Shown piece by piece: positions 17,168-26,706 of a DNA stretch of 64,000 bases. This DNA comes from JAVVPO01 sp036655715 (lineage in GTDB: Bacteria; Bacillota; Clostridia; Lachnospirales; Cellulosilyticaceae): positions 1 through 64,000 of the forward strand of contig JAVVPO010000003.1 of NCBI GenBank assembly GCA_036655715.1, in the 5' to 3' direction. The notes under the pieces were generated by a model, which was not told the DNA's origin, did no database searches, and saw only the letters and a program-made list of their open reading frames with translations. The first letter of the stretch is position 1. Each line of letters begins with the position of its first letter. The position numbers and the translations under genes were made by a program.

Positions 17168-18235
17168 CTATTCAAGCAATCCCTTAATATGCTTCGCTGG
17201 TAAATAAACTTTCTCTTTGTGCCTTTCATAAGCTGCGTTAACTTCTGCTTTTTTAGCTTCTAAGTTACTTGTTATTTCATCTACCATGGCTATAAGTGCT
17301 TGCCTTTCTATATGGTTTGTATCAACAGCATATGGTAAGTTCATCTCTTCCATAAACCCTTGTACTTTTGGATCATAAGAAAGCGCAATCATCGGCGTTC
17401 CTACTGCTCCTGCCATAATCAAACTGTGAAGTCTCATTCCTATGATGAAATCAAAGTTCGCTGTATAGGCTACTGCTTCATCGATAGTAAGCTCTCTATC
17501 TATCAGCTTTACATTTACATCTAGCCTCTCTACAACCGCCTTAGCAGCTGCTACATCCTCATTATAGTACATAGGAATCATATAGACGCTATAACCCAAG
17601 TTATCTATGTGCTTGATAACCGGTGCTAACTCCTCTGCAATCTGAGCTGTATTTTGCCAAGGTCTCACATATATACCTACAGTCTTCGGTTCTACCACCT
17701 TATCTAGAACAAAATCTTTAACCTTGATTCCAAGAACAGGGTCAATAGCTACTGTAATAGGTGCCTTAACTTTCATTTCTTCTAAAAGTTTTTTAGATCC
17801 TATCTCTCTTACAAAGATATGATTTACTTTACTGCATATTATTTTGATAAGTGTTTTGTTAAATCCTTTATTAACAGGGCCTACTCCTTGTGAGTATAAT
17901 ACTACTGGCTTTTTAAAGAACTGAGCTATTTTGATAATCCCTAAATAATAAGGTACTGTTTTATTACTTGTTACATCTTGTAATAGACTCCCTCCCCCGC
18001 TTATAAGGAGAGAACTCTTTTTAATAGCTGCCGCAACTTCTTTGATTTTCCACCTATTAACGGCTTCTACATTGTATACAGCTTTTGTTTTTTGAGGTGT
18101 ATTAGAGAGAACCACAATATTCACTTGTGGCATCTGCTCTCTAAGTGCTCCTATAATTGATTGAAGCACTGCTTCATCACCTATATTATCAAATCCATAA
18201 TATCCTGATATAACTACTGTATTTTTTGTATCCAT
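17168..18235 (-). CDS. csaB: polysaccharide pyruvyl transferase CsaB
   Basis: 355 aa, GT-B-like fold. Adds a ketal pyruvate from PEP to a sugar (usually ManNAc) of the secondary cell-wall polymer, creating the ligand for SLH-domain surface proteins. The GYYGFDNIGDEAVL start and the ISGGGSLLQD and GMRLHSLIMA motifs are diagnostic. Its start overlaps the DUF5693 gene by 22 bp, so the two are translationally coupled. This implies the organism has pyruvylated wall polymer and probably SLH-anchored proteins. Confidence 0.95.
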   Translation of the reverse strand: MDTKNTVVISGYYGFDNIGDEAVLQSIIGALREQMPQVNIVVLSNTPQKTKAVYNVEAVNRWKIKEVAAAIKKSSLLISGGGSLLQDVTSNKTVPYYLGIIKIAQFFKKPVVLYSQGVGPVNKGFNKTLIKIICSKVNHIFVREIGSKKLLEEMKVKAPITVAIDPVLGIKVKDFVLDKVVEPKTVGIYVRPWQNTAQIAEELAPVIKHIDNLGYSVYMIPMYYNEDVAAAKAVVERLDVNVKLIDRELTIDEAVAYTANFDFIIGMRLHSLIMAGAVGTPMIALSYDPKVQGFMEEMNLPYAVDTNHIERQALIAMVDEITSNLEAKKAEVNAAYERHKEKVYLPAKHIKGLLE

Positions 18236-20139
18236 TGATTAATCACCTTACATACGACTTTAATTACATATATTAATACGATTCCTATTACTATTCCTAT
18301 TGCTATGCCATATACGCTACGTACTAATGAGATAAGTACTGGTGTATGAATATGCGCATAGGTATTTACTAATGATATTTGACCTATAATCCCTAATACT
18401 AATAGTGGAATGTATTTTTCTTTATAGCCATAATACAATAGGGCTAACATAATAGGATGCCCTATTAAGAATTCTTTTGTTCTTGGTCTTACACCAAGGA
18501 AAGTATCTAATAACTGTCTAACTTGTGCTTCGAATCCTGAAATCTCACCTGTATTACCTGTTCTAGATGTATAGATAAGTAATACTACAGCTAATGCACC
18601 AATGATGGCTATAGCCCAATAAGTTACTTTGTTACTGAGTAATTTCTTATAATAGTTGTAATCTAATCCATGATCTCTGAACATGAGTAAGACAATAATA
18701 AGTGCAATAGGAACAATATGCGCTACTTTAACTCCTGCGAATATATCAATACCCATAGCGAAGCTTGTTTTTGATAGTGTTCCAATAATCATTAATGCCC
18801 CACCAAAAGATATCGCTGACATCTTAACGAAAGAAAGTAATGCACTTTTTAAACTATTAGGCTTACTATTTAATGAAATATATACTCCATAAGTTGGGAA
18901 TATACTTGCACCAAATAATGCCATCATCTTAATTGCCATGTTTGGCGCTATCTTAAGAAGCCCTGCATACCCAATAAATCCAAGTGCTCCTAAGATATAG
19001 CCCACTTGTGTAAAACCAATGCTATCTACTAATAATACAAAGATACCAATAGAAGCTACTCCCGCTAAAAGGGCTACTAGGAAACTACTTACCGGTAAAT
19101 TATATGGCACTATATCACTAGTTACCGTATAGCCTTGCGCTTCTGCTTTTGTCTTAAAAGTACTAATACACTCCATAATGAATTCTGTATCTGCTTCAAT
19201 ATCTACTGTATTTGGCATTTTAAATAGGAATGTTCTTAGATTTCTTTCTGTTAAAGCTAACATGAATCTATCCATCATTTTAACTTCATCATACTTTTTG
19301 ATTTCGCCATCAGTTAATGTATGCAGTCTAGAAATATTAGCTGATCCGCCTAAGCTACTGTTAGCAGAAGCTAAAGCTTTAAATCCTTTTTGCTTACCTG
19401 AGAAGAATTCTACATACCCTAATCCAAATTCATCTACTAATTCCTGCATTAACTTAGATTCTACACCTACTATTTCTTGGTCTGCAAAATAGATAGTATC
19501 TAGATTTGGGATACTTCTAATTTGATCCACTACATATCTAATACTTTCATCTGTTTCATTATCCCAAGATTTAACCTGTGGTGAAATAGTATAACCTAGG
19601 TTTGCTGCTATTTGTAAATCTTCATAGTTGTATCCAGCACCTGTTGAAACTACAGCTGATGTAGCACTTCCTATTTGAATGAACACTTTGCCGCCAATTT
19701 CTACTTTTTCTGCTGGTACGTGTTTTGCTAATAAATTGTGATATATTTTTTCAACGGTTGCATCATCATAAGCTTCTATATAAGTATATTCTCTTTGAAT
19801 ATTAGTAGCTTCTGGATAAAACTTCTCTAGTAAATATCCTTCATGATAAGTTGCATTGCCCTGTTCTTTATAGTTATAAAACTCACCCCTACTACTAGGT
19901 GCTACAGTATTTTCCCTTACAAACAAATTTGTTGCCCCGGCTGCTTTAAACTCACTTAATACTTCCTCAAGTCCCTTCCCCGTTTGCTGTGCTATACTTA
20001 GTACATCTGAATATCTAATAGATATCTGTACATCTTTGTAAGCTCTTTCTACTCCAACTCTTTGAATCCCTATATATCCACATATTAGTAAGGATACAGC
20101 TATCATTACACAGATTATACTCTTTACTTGCTTTTTCAT
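18214..20139 (-). CDS. DUF5693 family polytopic membrane protein
   Basis: 641 aa. N-terminal membrane helix (about 8-25), an extracytoplasmic region of about 300 residues, then about eight membrane helices (roughly 325-640). The biochemical role is unknown; homologues sit beside csaB in Clostridia, so a part in cell-wall polymer export or modification is likely but inferred. I start it at ATG 20139, 5 bases after GGAGGT; an in-frame start at 20154 overlaps that site. Confidence 0.8.
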   Translation of the reverse strand: MKKQVKSIICVMIAVSLLICGYIGIQRVGVERAYKDVQISIRYSDVLSIAQQTGKGLEEVLSEFKAAGATNLFVRENTVAPSSRGEFYNYKEQGNATYHEGYLLEKFYPEATNIQREYTYIEAYDDATVEKIYHNLLAKHVPAEKVEIGGKVFIQIGSATSAVVSTGAGYNYEDLQIAANLGYTISPQVKSWDNETDESIRYVVDQIRSIPNLDTIYFADQEIVGVESKLMQELVDEFGLGYVEFFSGKQKGFKALASANSSLGGSANISRLHTLTDGEIKKYDEVKMMDRFMLALTERNLRTFLFKMPNTVDIEADTEFIMECISTFKTKAEAQGYTVTSDIVPYNLPVSSFLVALLAGVASIGIFVLLVDSIGFTQVGYILGALGFIGYAGLLKIAPNMAIKMMALFGASIFPTYGVYISLNSKPNSLKSALLSFVKMSAISFGGALMIIGTLSKTSFAMGIDIFAGVKVAHIVPIALIIVLLMFRDHGLDYNYYKKLLSNKVTYWAIAIIGALAVVLLIYTSRTGNTGEISGFEAQVRQLLDTFLGVRPRTKEFLIGHPIMLALLYYGYKEKYIPLLVLGIIGQISLVNTYAHIHTPVLISLVRSVYGIAIGIVIGIVLIYVIKVVCKVINQWIQKIQ

Positions 20140-20172
20140 CTCTACCTCCAACATTTATCTTTTGTATTTTTA

Positions 20173-20601
20173 TTATTGGATTTCGTATCCGCCTCTTACC
20201 ATAAATGTACAATCCTTCTCAGACACCATACCTCTACCATCATCCCTTGGAATAATCATTAGATGATATCTTGCTATATCCTGTCCACCTACTACATCTA
20301 CACCATCTGTCATATCCTGTAATCCACCACCAGTAGAATCTACAGCCCTAGCCTTACCACTTCTAAGAATAATTTCTGTCCCTTGTTTACCTAGTATTAC
20401 CTCTCCGGCTGGTACAAATACCACCTGATACGTATTATTTTGAGAACTACCACCCATTTCCTGTACTTTCTGATCCACATAACTCTTAGTCACAAGCGGA
20501 TCATTAATAGTCCCCGGCTCCGCACCAAACCCATAAGCCACCGAAGCCATCAAAGTAACTCCTAGCCCCATCATTATAAGTCTACTATTTTTCTTATTCA
20601 T
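20173..20601 (-). CDS. small exported protein of unknown function
   Basis: 142 aa. Signal peptide at 1-26 (KKNSRL then a hydrophobic stretch), then DPLVTKSYVDQKV, a short motif I recall from many small exported Firmicutes proteins. A compact C-terminal domain contains GTEIILRSGKA, then GGGLQDMTDG, then IIPRDDGRG and VRGGYEI. The latter motifs look conserved, but no enzyme function is known to me. The ATG at 20601 has a GGAGGG site 11 bases upstream. The scaffold gap (20632-20731) falls just upstream, so its promoter region is not reliable as written. Confidence 0.75.
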   Translation of the reverse strand: MNKKNSRLIMMGLGVTLMASVAYGFGAEPGTINDPLVTKSYVDQKVQEMGGSSQNNTYQVVFVPAGEVILGKQGTEIILRSGKARAVDSTGGGLQDMTDGVDVVGGQDIARYHLMIIPRDDGRGMVSEKDCTFMVRGGYEIQ

Positions 20602-20631
20602 TCTATTCGTTCCCTCCTCCACACATATTCT

Positions 20632-20731
20632 NNNNNNNNNNNNNNNNNNNNNNNNNNNNNNNNNNNNNNNNNNNNNNNNNNNNNNNNNNNNNNNNNNNNN
20701 NNNNNNNNNNNNNNNNNNNNNNNNNNNNNNN
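20632..20731. other. 100-N scaffold gap flanked by a 55-bp duplicated contig end
   Basis: Exactly 100 Ns. The 55 bases before the gap (20577-20631) are identical to the 55 after it (20732-20786). This is the signature of two contigs that really overlap by one assembly k-mer and were joined with a nominal gap. The true sequence is probably 155 bp shorter. Confidence 0.93.
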
Positions 20732-20807
20732 TAAGTCTACTATTTTTCTTATTCATTCTATTCGTTCCCTCCTCCACACATATTCTTTCATTCTTTTCCA
20801 ACATACA

Positions 20808-20938
20808 TAAAGGAATGTCTAAAATTATTGACAACGTAGCCTGAGGTTATAGATATTATTTCGGTTTCATGCGTAGTTAGAAAACGAAAAATATCTATAA
20901 TCTCAGGCGGCCACCCGCCAATTTAGACATTCCCTTTA
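20808..20938. repeat. 131-bp imperfect palindrome (MITE-like or structured RNA)
   Basis: Outer arms 20808-20826 and 20920-20938 pair with two single-base bulges (GGAATGTCTAAA with TTTAGACATTCC). Inner arms 20840-20864 and 20885-20908 pair over about 24 bp (GCCTGAG...TTTCG). The whole piece folds into one long hairpin, ending 4 bp from the glycosidase stop. No T-run follows on the minus strand, so it is not a standard terminator. Confidence 0.65.
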
Positions 20939-20942
20939 TAAT

Positions 20943-23777
20943 CTACATCATTCTTTCGAATGTATAGTAAATACTTCCTTCATGCATCTTGAATTTAAGA
21001 TACTCTCCATCCTTCGGATTATCTGATGGCACTGCTAACCCATTAACTCTTATATATCTAATACCATCTTCTAAGCGTACCTCTTTTTCTATGCCACCTG
21101 CATAAACCACAAATATATTCTTGCCAGTTGTTTCTCTTAACTCTTTCAGGTAGTCATGTAGTGCCTTACCTTCTCTTGCATCATCAAATTGTGTAAGCGG
21201 ATTTTTGCCCATTACCATAATGATATTTTTAGCACTTGTTTCTTCAAGACTTTGTTTCATTTGTGTCCACTGAGAGGCATTGGTCTTTCTAAGTCCTCCA
21301 CTATCAGTTCCTAAGTATAATACTTTAGTATCTTGATAATCTTGGCTTTGGTATCCATTGTTATACACTAAAGTTGGTTTATTAAAGTTCGTATTTACAT
21401 TAGCTTTTGAAGCTAAAAGAACCATACTTGCATTACTAGTCAACTTATTCGTTATACTAGTTACATCTTGATTGCTTAATTTCATACTACTTATGTTTGT
21501 TGGTCCTGCTACATTAATCATATAATCATTGCCTGTAGGTGCTGATAATGTTGGTTTATAGAGTGGGTCATAACGATAGTCATCTCTTACTTGAATGCTT
21601 GTACGTTTTTGTAACCCTCTTGTTACCGATAAATGATCCATATAAATAGCACTTTCACGCTTAGCCGCATTGCCATTTGTATAAACATATACTTTTGTTA
21701 TCTTAGCTGGTAATTTAACTTCTTCTGGTATCCATGCACTCTGGTACTTCCAGCCTTCATAGTTTAAACTATCTGCTAGCTTAAGATAATGTGTTTTACC
21801 TGCTGCATCTTCTACTTGAAGCTTCATTGTATCGCCTTGTTTCTTAGCATGTACCCACATATTAACTGATCTAGAGTTCTCTGGGATTACTATAGGATTG
21901 TTAAATACAGTATATGCTACTTGTTTATTAGCATCTTTATCAAAGGCATAAGTCATCTTGAGAGATTGATTCCCATGGTATTTTATATCTTTAGACGGCT
22001 CTATTTTCCCTTTAACAGTTGTCGTATCCCCTGCCCATTTACCATTTTCCGCCTCAAAAGAATCAATAGCTACAACAGATTCTCCTACTGTAATGCCCAC
22101 TGTTCCTACTGCACTATTGTACTTAGCAGTAAGTAAGGCTACATCTTTTCCTTTAGTCGTTACTGTGTTTCCAGTAACTGATACGCTTCCTGCACTACTT
22201 GTCCATTGTACTTTTTCAGGTGTAAGTGGAATTTTGTATCCTTGTTTATCCACACCATAAATTTGTACTTTGCCCGTACTATTTTCATCTATTTGCATAC
22301 TAGATGGTTCTATGTAAAGACCTACAGGACTATTGGTCACTGTAATCTCTGTTGCAACTTGTACGCCGCCGCTTTCTGCTACGACTAATCCTTTTCCCTC
22401 TGATTCTGGATAGAATGCAAGTCCTTTCCAAGTACCCGTTACGCCTGTAACTGATAGTTTAAGAGAACCTGGATCTACTGTAAGTGGATTATCATTTTCA
22501 TCTGTACCTGTTACATTAAATGTAATGCCTTCACCTATAAATGTTCTATCTCTATTTGCTTTTATGTATAGTTTACTTAATGACCCTTTAGGTGTGGTAC
22601 TAAACACCCCTATGCCATTAGTTACTTTTCTCTCTACTTTATCAGAAGGACTATTTTGTACGGTTATGCTACTTGTTCCTTCATTTCTAGCTACTAATGT
22701 TGTTGAACCACCTCCATCTAGATACATCGCATCTTTCACACCATATTTTGAAAGAATATCTGCTAATTCTGCATGATTAGCTCCTAGAGTATTATTACGT
22801 CCATCAATTGTAATAAGTAATACTTCCTCTGGTGTGTTAGTTGTAGCTACAATAGTTCTTGGCGCTCTTGAATTTGGATCTACCTTATGAGCCGAACCCG
22901 TATAGGCCTGGCCATTTTTCATAATAAGGCCTCCCCCACCTATTCCCATCTGCATATTTTCTACTGCATCTATTACTTGGTTATTAAGGGATATATTTTC
23001 TTCAACTCTAACAACTTCAGAGGCTTTAATAATCGGATAATAAGTTGCTGCATCTTTTGTACTTAAGATGATAGCCTTTGCACCTTTTGGTATAGCTACT
23101 ACTTCATCTTGTAAAGAAAGATAAGTTGCCTCTTTATCTTGTATTAAAATAGTATAAACGCCTTCGCCTCTATATTTATTAACAAGTGAAGCATTATCGT
23201 TGTAATATCTACCATCTACAATAATAGGCCTACTTAATGATCCAGGCATAGTATTATAGGTATTCGCATCAAACAGTTCTATATCGTCTGCTACCACACC
23301 AATTGTTAGACCATAATAGTCTATAAGTACGTTATTACTCTCATTTAACATAAAGGTTGCCATATGTTTGGCAGGCCCTAATGTACCATATTTATAATTG
23401 TATCCATGTTTAAGTTCACCATCTTCTATAACAGTTCCAAAACTTGGTGCATAGGCTGCTTTCATATCAAAGAAATCTGCATTGACACCTGCTACCGCAC
23501 CACTTTCATTTACCATTTGTAAAACTGTTTTTCTCTCCCCTAGAGTACTCGACTCGATAGGTGCTATCTTTACATTATCACTTCCAAGGTTAATCTTTAA
23601 TAAATTGATATCTTGCCAACCTACATCAGTTAGCACTTCCTCTGATATCAGTTTAACCCCCTTAGTTACTGTCTGTTCTATTCTCTGTGTATGAAGTATC
23701 TGTCCATATACTGCTGAAGCACTACTTGTAAATATCAAACTGGCCATAAGTATTGACATTAATTTTCTTGATTTCAT
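20943..23777 (-). CDS. exported phosphodiester glycosidase (NAGPA domain) with Ig-like and carbohydrate-binding-like modules
   Basis: 944 aa. Signal peptide at 1-26. The NAGPA-type phosphodiester glycosidase domain covers about 45-385, with PRTIVATT, ITIDGR and the metal/phosphate motif YLDGGGSTTL. Two Ig-like stretches follow (about 400-560), then a carbohydrate-binding-like beta domain (about 565-720) and a C-terminal domain resembling metallophosphoesterase-associated regions. The family hydrolyses sugar-1-phosphodiesters, so trimming wall polymers or polyprenyl-phosphate-derived links is plausible. The start at 23777 follows AGGAGG by 6 bases; the upstream in-frame ATG at 23807 has no such site. 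It lies 38 bp after an LCP gene. Confidence 0.88.
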   Translation of the reverse strand: MKSRKLMSILMASLIFTSSASAVYGQILHTQRIEQTVTKGVKLISEEVLTDVGWQDINLLKINLGSDNVKIAPIESSTLGERKTVLQMVNESGAVAGVNADFFDMKAAYAPSFGTVIEDGELKHGYNYKYGTLGPAKHMATFMLNESNNVLIDYYGLTIGVVADDIELFDANTYNTMPGSLSRPIIVDGRYYNDNASLVNKYRGEGVYTILIQDKEATYLSLQDEVVAIPKGAKAIILSTKDAATYYPIIKASEVVRVEENISLNNQVIDAVENMQMGIGGGGLIMKNGQAYTGSAHKVDPNSRAPRTIVATTNTPEEVLLITIDGRNNTLGANHAELADILSKYGVKDAMYLDGGGSTTLVARNEGTSSITVQNSPSDKVERKVTNGIGVFSTTPKGSLSKLYIKANRDRTFIGEGITFNVTGTDENDNPLTVDPGSLKLSVTGVTGTWKGLAFYPESEGKGLVVAESGGVQVATEITVTNSPVGLYIEPSSMQIDENSTGKVQIYGVDKQGYKIPLTPEKVQWTSSAGSVSVTGNTVTTKGKDVALLTAKYNSAVGTVGITVGESVVAIDSFEAENGKWAGDTTTVKGKIEPSKDIKYHGNQSLKMTYAFDKDANKQVAYTVFNNPIVIPENSRSVNMWVHAKKQGDTMKLQVEDAAGKTHYLKLADSLNYEGWKYQSAWIPEEVKLPAKITKVYVYTNGNAAKRESAIYMDHLSVTRGLQKRTSIQVRDDYRYDPLYKPTLSAPTGNDYMINVAGPTNISSMKLSNQDVTSITNKLTSNASMVLLASKANVNTNFNKPTLVYNNGYQSQDYQDTKVLYLGTDSGGLRKTNASQWTQMKQSLEETSAKNIIMVMGKNPLTQFDDAREGKALHDYLKELRETTGKNIFVVYAGGIEKEVRLEDGIRYIRVNGLAVPSDNPKDGEYLKFKMHEGSIYYTFERMM

Positions 23778-23815
23778 ATGATTCCTCCTTCTAGAACTCC
23801 CAGTCATAACCCTTT

Positions 23816-25111
23816 TTAGTTATCCAACCCCAATACAATTTGAATATCATAACTTAAGTTCGTGTTACTTACAACAACGCACTTAGGATAATATTCTTTA
23901 AACTGCTCCGCAAGCTTTGTATCCTTAGCATATACAGTTGTAGTTGCTACATCACTTGTACTATAGTTTCCTATATTATTTATGGTATATCCGGATTCTT
24001 CTAATCTTCCTTTTTCTACACCTGCAACTCCTGTTACACCTGTACCATTCAAGATTTCTACACTTACTGTTTTATCTATTTTTATTTCTTTAGTAACTGT
24101 TTCTTCGCCTGCTGGTACAGTATCATTAAATACGCTATCTAAAAATGCATCCATTTGGCTCTCATCTGGGAAGAAATATGAAACACCATTTTCGTAAGCT
24201 CCCTCTCCTGGGATAATTTCAAAAGCTAAATTTTCTAAGTCAAAGCTAGTAAGGTACTTATAGTATTGTGTTATCTCTGTTAGAGCAATATCCGTTTGCA
24301 CAGAATCAAATAGAATGTTAACTAACTTAGGTATCTTCGTAATGATACTTGGGCTTATTACCTTCTTTGCAAATGCTTCTAGGAACAATTGTTGTGTTCT
24401 AACACGAGCTACATCACCTTCTGGATAACGTCTAAATCTAATAAGCTGCTCTGCTTGCTCTCCATCTAGATGTTGCTCGCCTTCTTTTAAGTTAATGTAT
24501 AAATCTGCTGCATTATCTGTATAATACATATCTTGTGGTACATACATATCTACACCACCCACAGCATCTACAATTTCTTTAAATGCGTCAATGCTTACAA
24601 CAACATAATTATCTATTTTGATGCTAAGCATATTTTCAATTTGATTAATTGTATACTCACGGATATTTTCAATCCCACCATAAGCTGTCATCTCATTAAT
24701 TTTAGATACAGAAACCGGATAATTGCCATCCGCTTTTAATTTGGCTTTTTGGTCCTCTGTCCAGATCACCTTTGTATCACGTGGTATAGATACTACCTTC
24801 GCTTTATTGGTCTCACTATTAAAGTTAACTACAAAGAGCACATCTGTCCTGTATCCATCTTTATCTACACCAAAAACAGCTAGATTTTTATTAATCTTCT
24901 TTGGCTTACCTGTTAACTTATCTATTAACTCAGTACCTTCACTACTACCATCACTTACACCATTATTTTCGTGTATGAAGTTATTATAAGCCCATACTAC
25001 GCCACCCACTAAAACTGCACATACAACTAAAGTGACTGCCATTATCTTGAAAAATAATTTAATAAGTTGATTTTTTTGATTTTTTTTCAACTTGCTTTTT
25101 TTCTCACTCAT
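23816..25111 (-). CDS. LCP (LytR-CpsA-Psr) family wall-polymer ligase with LytR_C domain
   Basis: 431 aa. Cytoplasmic basic head (1-22), one membrane helix (about 23-45), LCP catalytic domain (about 75-310) with VDKDGYRTD, SIPRDTKV and LIRFRRYPEGD, whose Arg and Asp residues bind the polyprenyl diphosphate. A C-terminal LytR_C domain follows (about 345-430, VSVEILNGTGVTG). LCP enzymes transfer teichoic-acid-like polymers from undecaprenyl carriers to peptidoglycan. It lies at the head of the glycosidase/CsaB/TagA genes. Confidence 0.95.
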   Translation of the reverse strand: MSEKKSKLKKNQKNQLIKLFFKIMAVTLVVCAVLVGGVVWAYNNFIHENNGVSDGSSEGTELIDKLTGKPKKINKNLAVFGVDKDGYRTDVLFVVNFNSETNKAKVVSIPRDTKVIWTEDQKAKLKADGNYPVSVSKINEMTAYGGIENIREYTINQIENMLSIKIDNYVVVSIDAFKEIVDAVGGVDMYVPQDMYYTDNAADLYINLKEGEQHLDGEQAEQLIRFRRYPEGDVARVRTQQLFLEAFAKKVISPSIITKIPKLVNILFDSVQTDIALTEITQYYKYLTSFDLENLAFEIIPGEGAYENGVSYFFPDESQMDAFLDSVFNDTVPAGEETVTKEIKIDKTVSVEILNGTGVTGVAGVEKGRLEESGYTINNIGNYSTSDVATTTVYAKDTKLAEQFKEYYPKCVVVSNTNLSYDIQIVLGLDN

Positions 25112-25414
25112 ATTCTTTCACTCCTATATTATTATCCAAAGGATCATTTTTAAATTGTACTATTGGAGTTTGAAAGTCTTCCCATTTTATTTAGACGTAC
25201 GAAATTTAGCAAGAGTTTCATTTCATCCTTGCTTTTTATCATTTCGACTTTTAAAAGACTTCGTCCCCCGAAAAAGCACTCTATCTGTTATAATACCATA
25301 CTTAATGTCAAAAATAAAAGTATTTGTCTTTTCCACACTACTACTATATTATGAATGTAGTATGTTCTATTTTTGAATATGTATTAAACAATTTACGATT
25401 TTTTAAGCAATTCT

Positions 25415-25449
25415 TAAAAAAATAAAGCCTCTTATTAAGAAGCTTTATT
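25415..25449 (-). terminator. terminator of the second LCP gene
   Basis: A 13-bp stem with one G·U pair (25437-25449 with 25421-25433), 3-base loop, followed by seven T residues on the minus strand. It overlaps the LCP stop codon, so the upstream LCP gene is a separate transcript. The rest of the 25112-25444 spacer holds no gene I can support. Confidence 0.88.
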
Positions 25450-26467
25450 CATATAGTTCACTAAAGAATAACTTATTCACCAATTCTTCTATTTCTTCTA
25501 AGTCTGCTATATAGTACGAAATATTATTTTCATACCTATCTATTCCAGGCAACATATAAAAACTTAAGTTATTTATGTCAAATGCTTTGATATATGGATA
25601 ATACTCAGTAAGTTCTAATAAGGAAACATCTGTTTTAATTGAAGTTAGTAATACAGGAATAATCTTAGGAAGTTTAGTAATGATTTCTGGAGTAAGTACT
25701 TTTTTGGCAAATGCTTGTAAGAACTTTTGCTGTACCTTGATTCTGCCTAAATCTCCATCTAGATAATCCCTGTATCTTACCAACTGCTCCGCCTTGTCTC
25801 CGTCTAGCAGTTGCATTCCAGGATATAAATCAATATGCAAATTCTGTGCATAGTCATCCTTTTTCATACGTTCTGTCACCTCAAACTCTACCCCACCTAT
25901 AGCATCTATAATCTCTCTAAATGCACTGGTACTTATAACAGCGTAGTTATCTATTTTAATCCCTAATATGTTTTCTAATTCTCTTACAGTCAATTCTCTA
26001 ACTTGCTCTATTCCTCCCCATGCTGTCATTTCATTGATTTTACTTGTTGTTACCCACGCATTATGTTTAGGTAGTAAACTTCTTTGATCTGATTTCCAAT
26101 CCACCTTTGTATCTCGTGGGACTGATATCACACTGACTTTATTCGTTTCACTATTAAAATTCGCTACTAATACTACATCTGTTCTTAAGCCTTCTACATC
26201 TGTTCCAAATATAGCTACTGTTTTATTCACTCGCTTATCCAGTTGTAGTAATTTTTTCTCATCCAGCTCCTTTTCAGACTCTGTTATGAGATTATCTTGT
26301 TGATTTTCTACTTTTGCACTCATAGCCTTTACCCCATCATCATGAATAAAAGTATTATAAACCATCGCACCTATCCCAGCACCCATTATAAATACGATCA
26401 AAGTAATTCCCATAGCTGATAGAAATATTTTCAATAACTTTCTCTTCCGTGATTTTACCTTACCCAT
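25445..26467 (-). CDS. LCP family wall-polymer ligase
   Basis: 340 aa paralogue of the LCP protein downstream. Basic head, membrane helix at about 12-34, LCP domain with FGTDVEGLRTD, SVPRDTKV and LVRYRDYLDGD carrying the expected Arg and Asp residues. It lacks the C-terminal LytR_C domain. Two LCP paralogues often act on different polymers or overlap. Its own terminator makes it a separate transcription unit. Confidence 0.94.
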   Translation of the reverse strand: MGKVKSRKRKLLKIFLSAMGITLIVFIMGAGIGAMVYNTFIHDDGVKAMSAKVENQQDNLITESEKELDEKKLLQLDKRVNKTVAIFGTDVEGLRTDVVLVANFNSETNKVSVISVPRDTKVDWKSDQRSLLPKHNAWVTTSKINEMTAWGGIEQVRELTVRELENILGIKIDNYAVISTSAFREIIDAIGGVEFEVTERMKKDDYAQNLHIDLYPGMQLLDGDKAEQLVRYRDYLDGDLGRIKVQQKFLQAFAKKVLTPEIITKLPKIIPVLLTSIKTDVSLLELTEYYPYIKAFDINNLSFYMLPGIDRYENNISYYIADLEEIEELVNKLFFSELYE

Positions 26468-26585
26468 TGTTTTGCTCCCCCTAAATCTATACTCTTTTTC
26501 TAAGCCCCTTATCTTTTTACAAGCTTATTATTTTTCTATTTCAACTTCTGCTTCCACAGATTTTTTGTATTTAAATTTGTAATTT

Positions 26586-26608
26586 ATGGTACTATAATAT
26601 AGTACCAT
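26586..26608. promoter_or_regulatory. 23-bp palindrome over a possible nfo promoter
   Basis: ATGGTACTATA-A-TATAGTACCAT: perfect 11-bp arms around one base. It contains TATAAT (26593-26598) with a weak TTTAAA 17 bp upstream, so a dimeric repressor bound here could block a plus-strand promoter about 100 bases before nfo. The site does not match the LexA box I know for Gram-positives (GAACN4GTTC). Confidence 0.45.
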
Positions 26609-26706
26609 ATTATCAAATAGTTATCAGAAAATTATACTATTAAATCTTTTATTTGTAAATGACAGTAACTTATCCTATGGATATTTTAAGGAAGGACATT
26701 ATTACT

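Noticed and set aside
20577..20786. 55-bp direct repeat as possible attachment site or duplication
   Set aside because: It flanks exactly 100 Ns and has k-mer-like length, so it is most simply explained by contig overlap.
20598..20834. Open reading frame of 78 codons running through the N block
   Set aside because: It consists of the duplicated contig ends joined through undefined bases; it is an assembly artefact.
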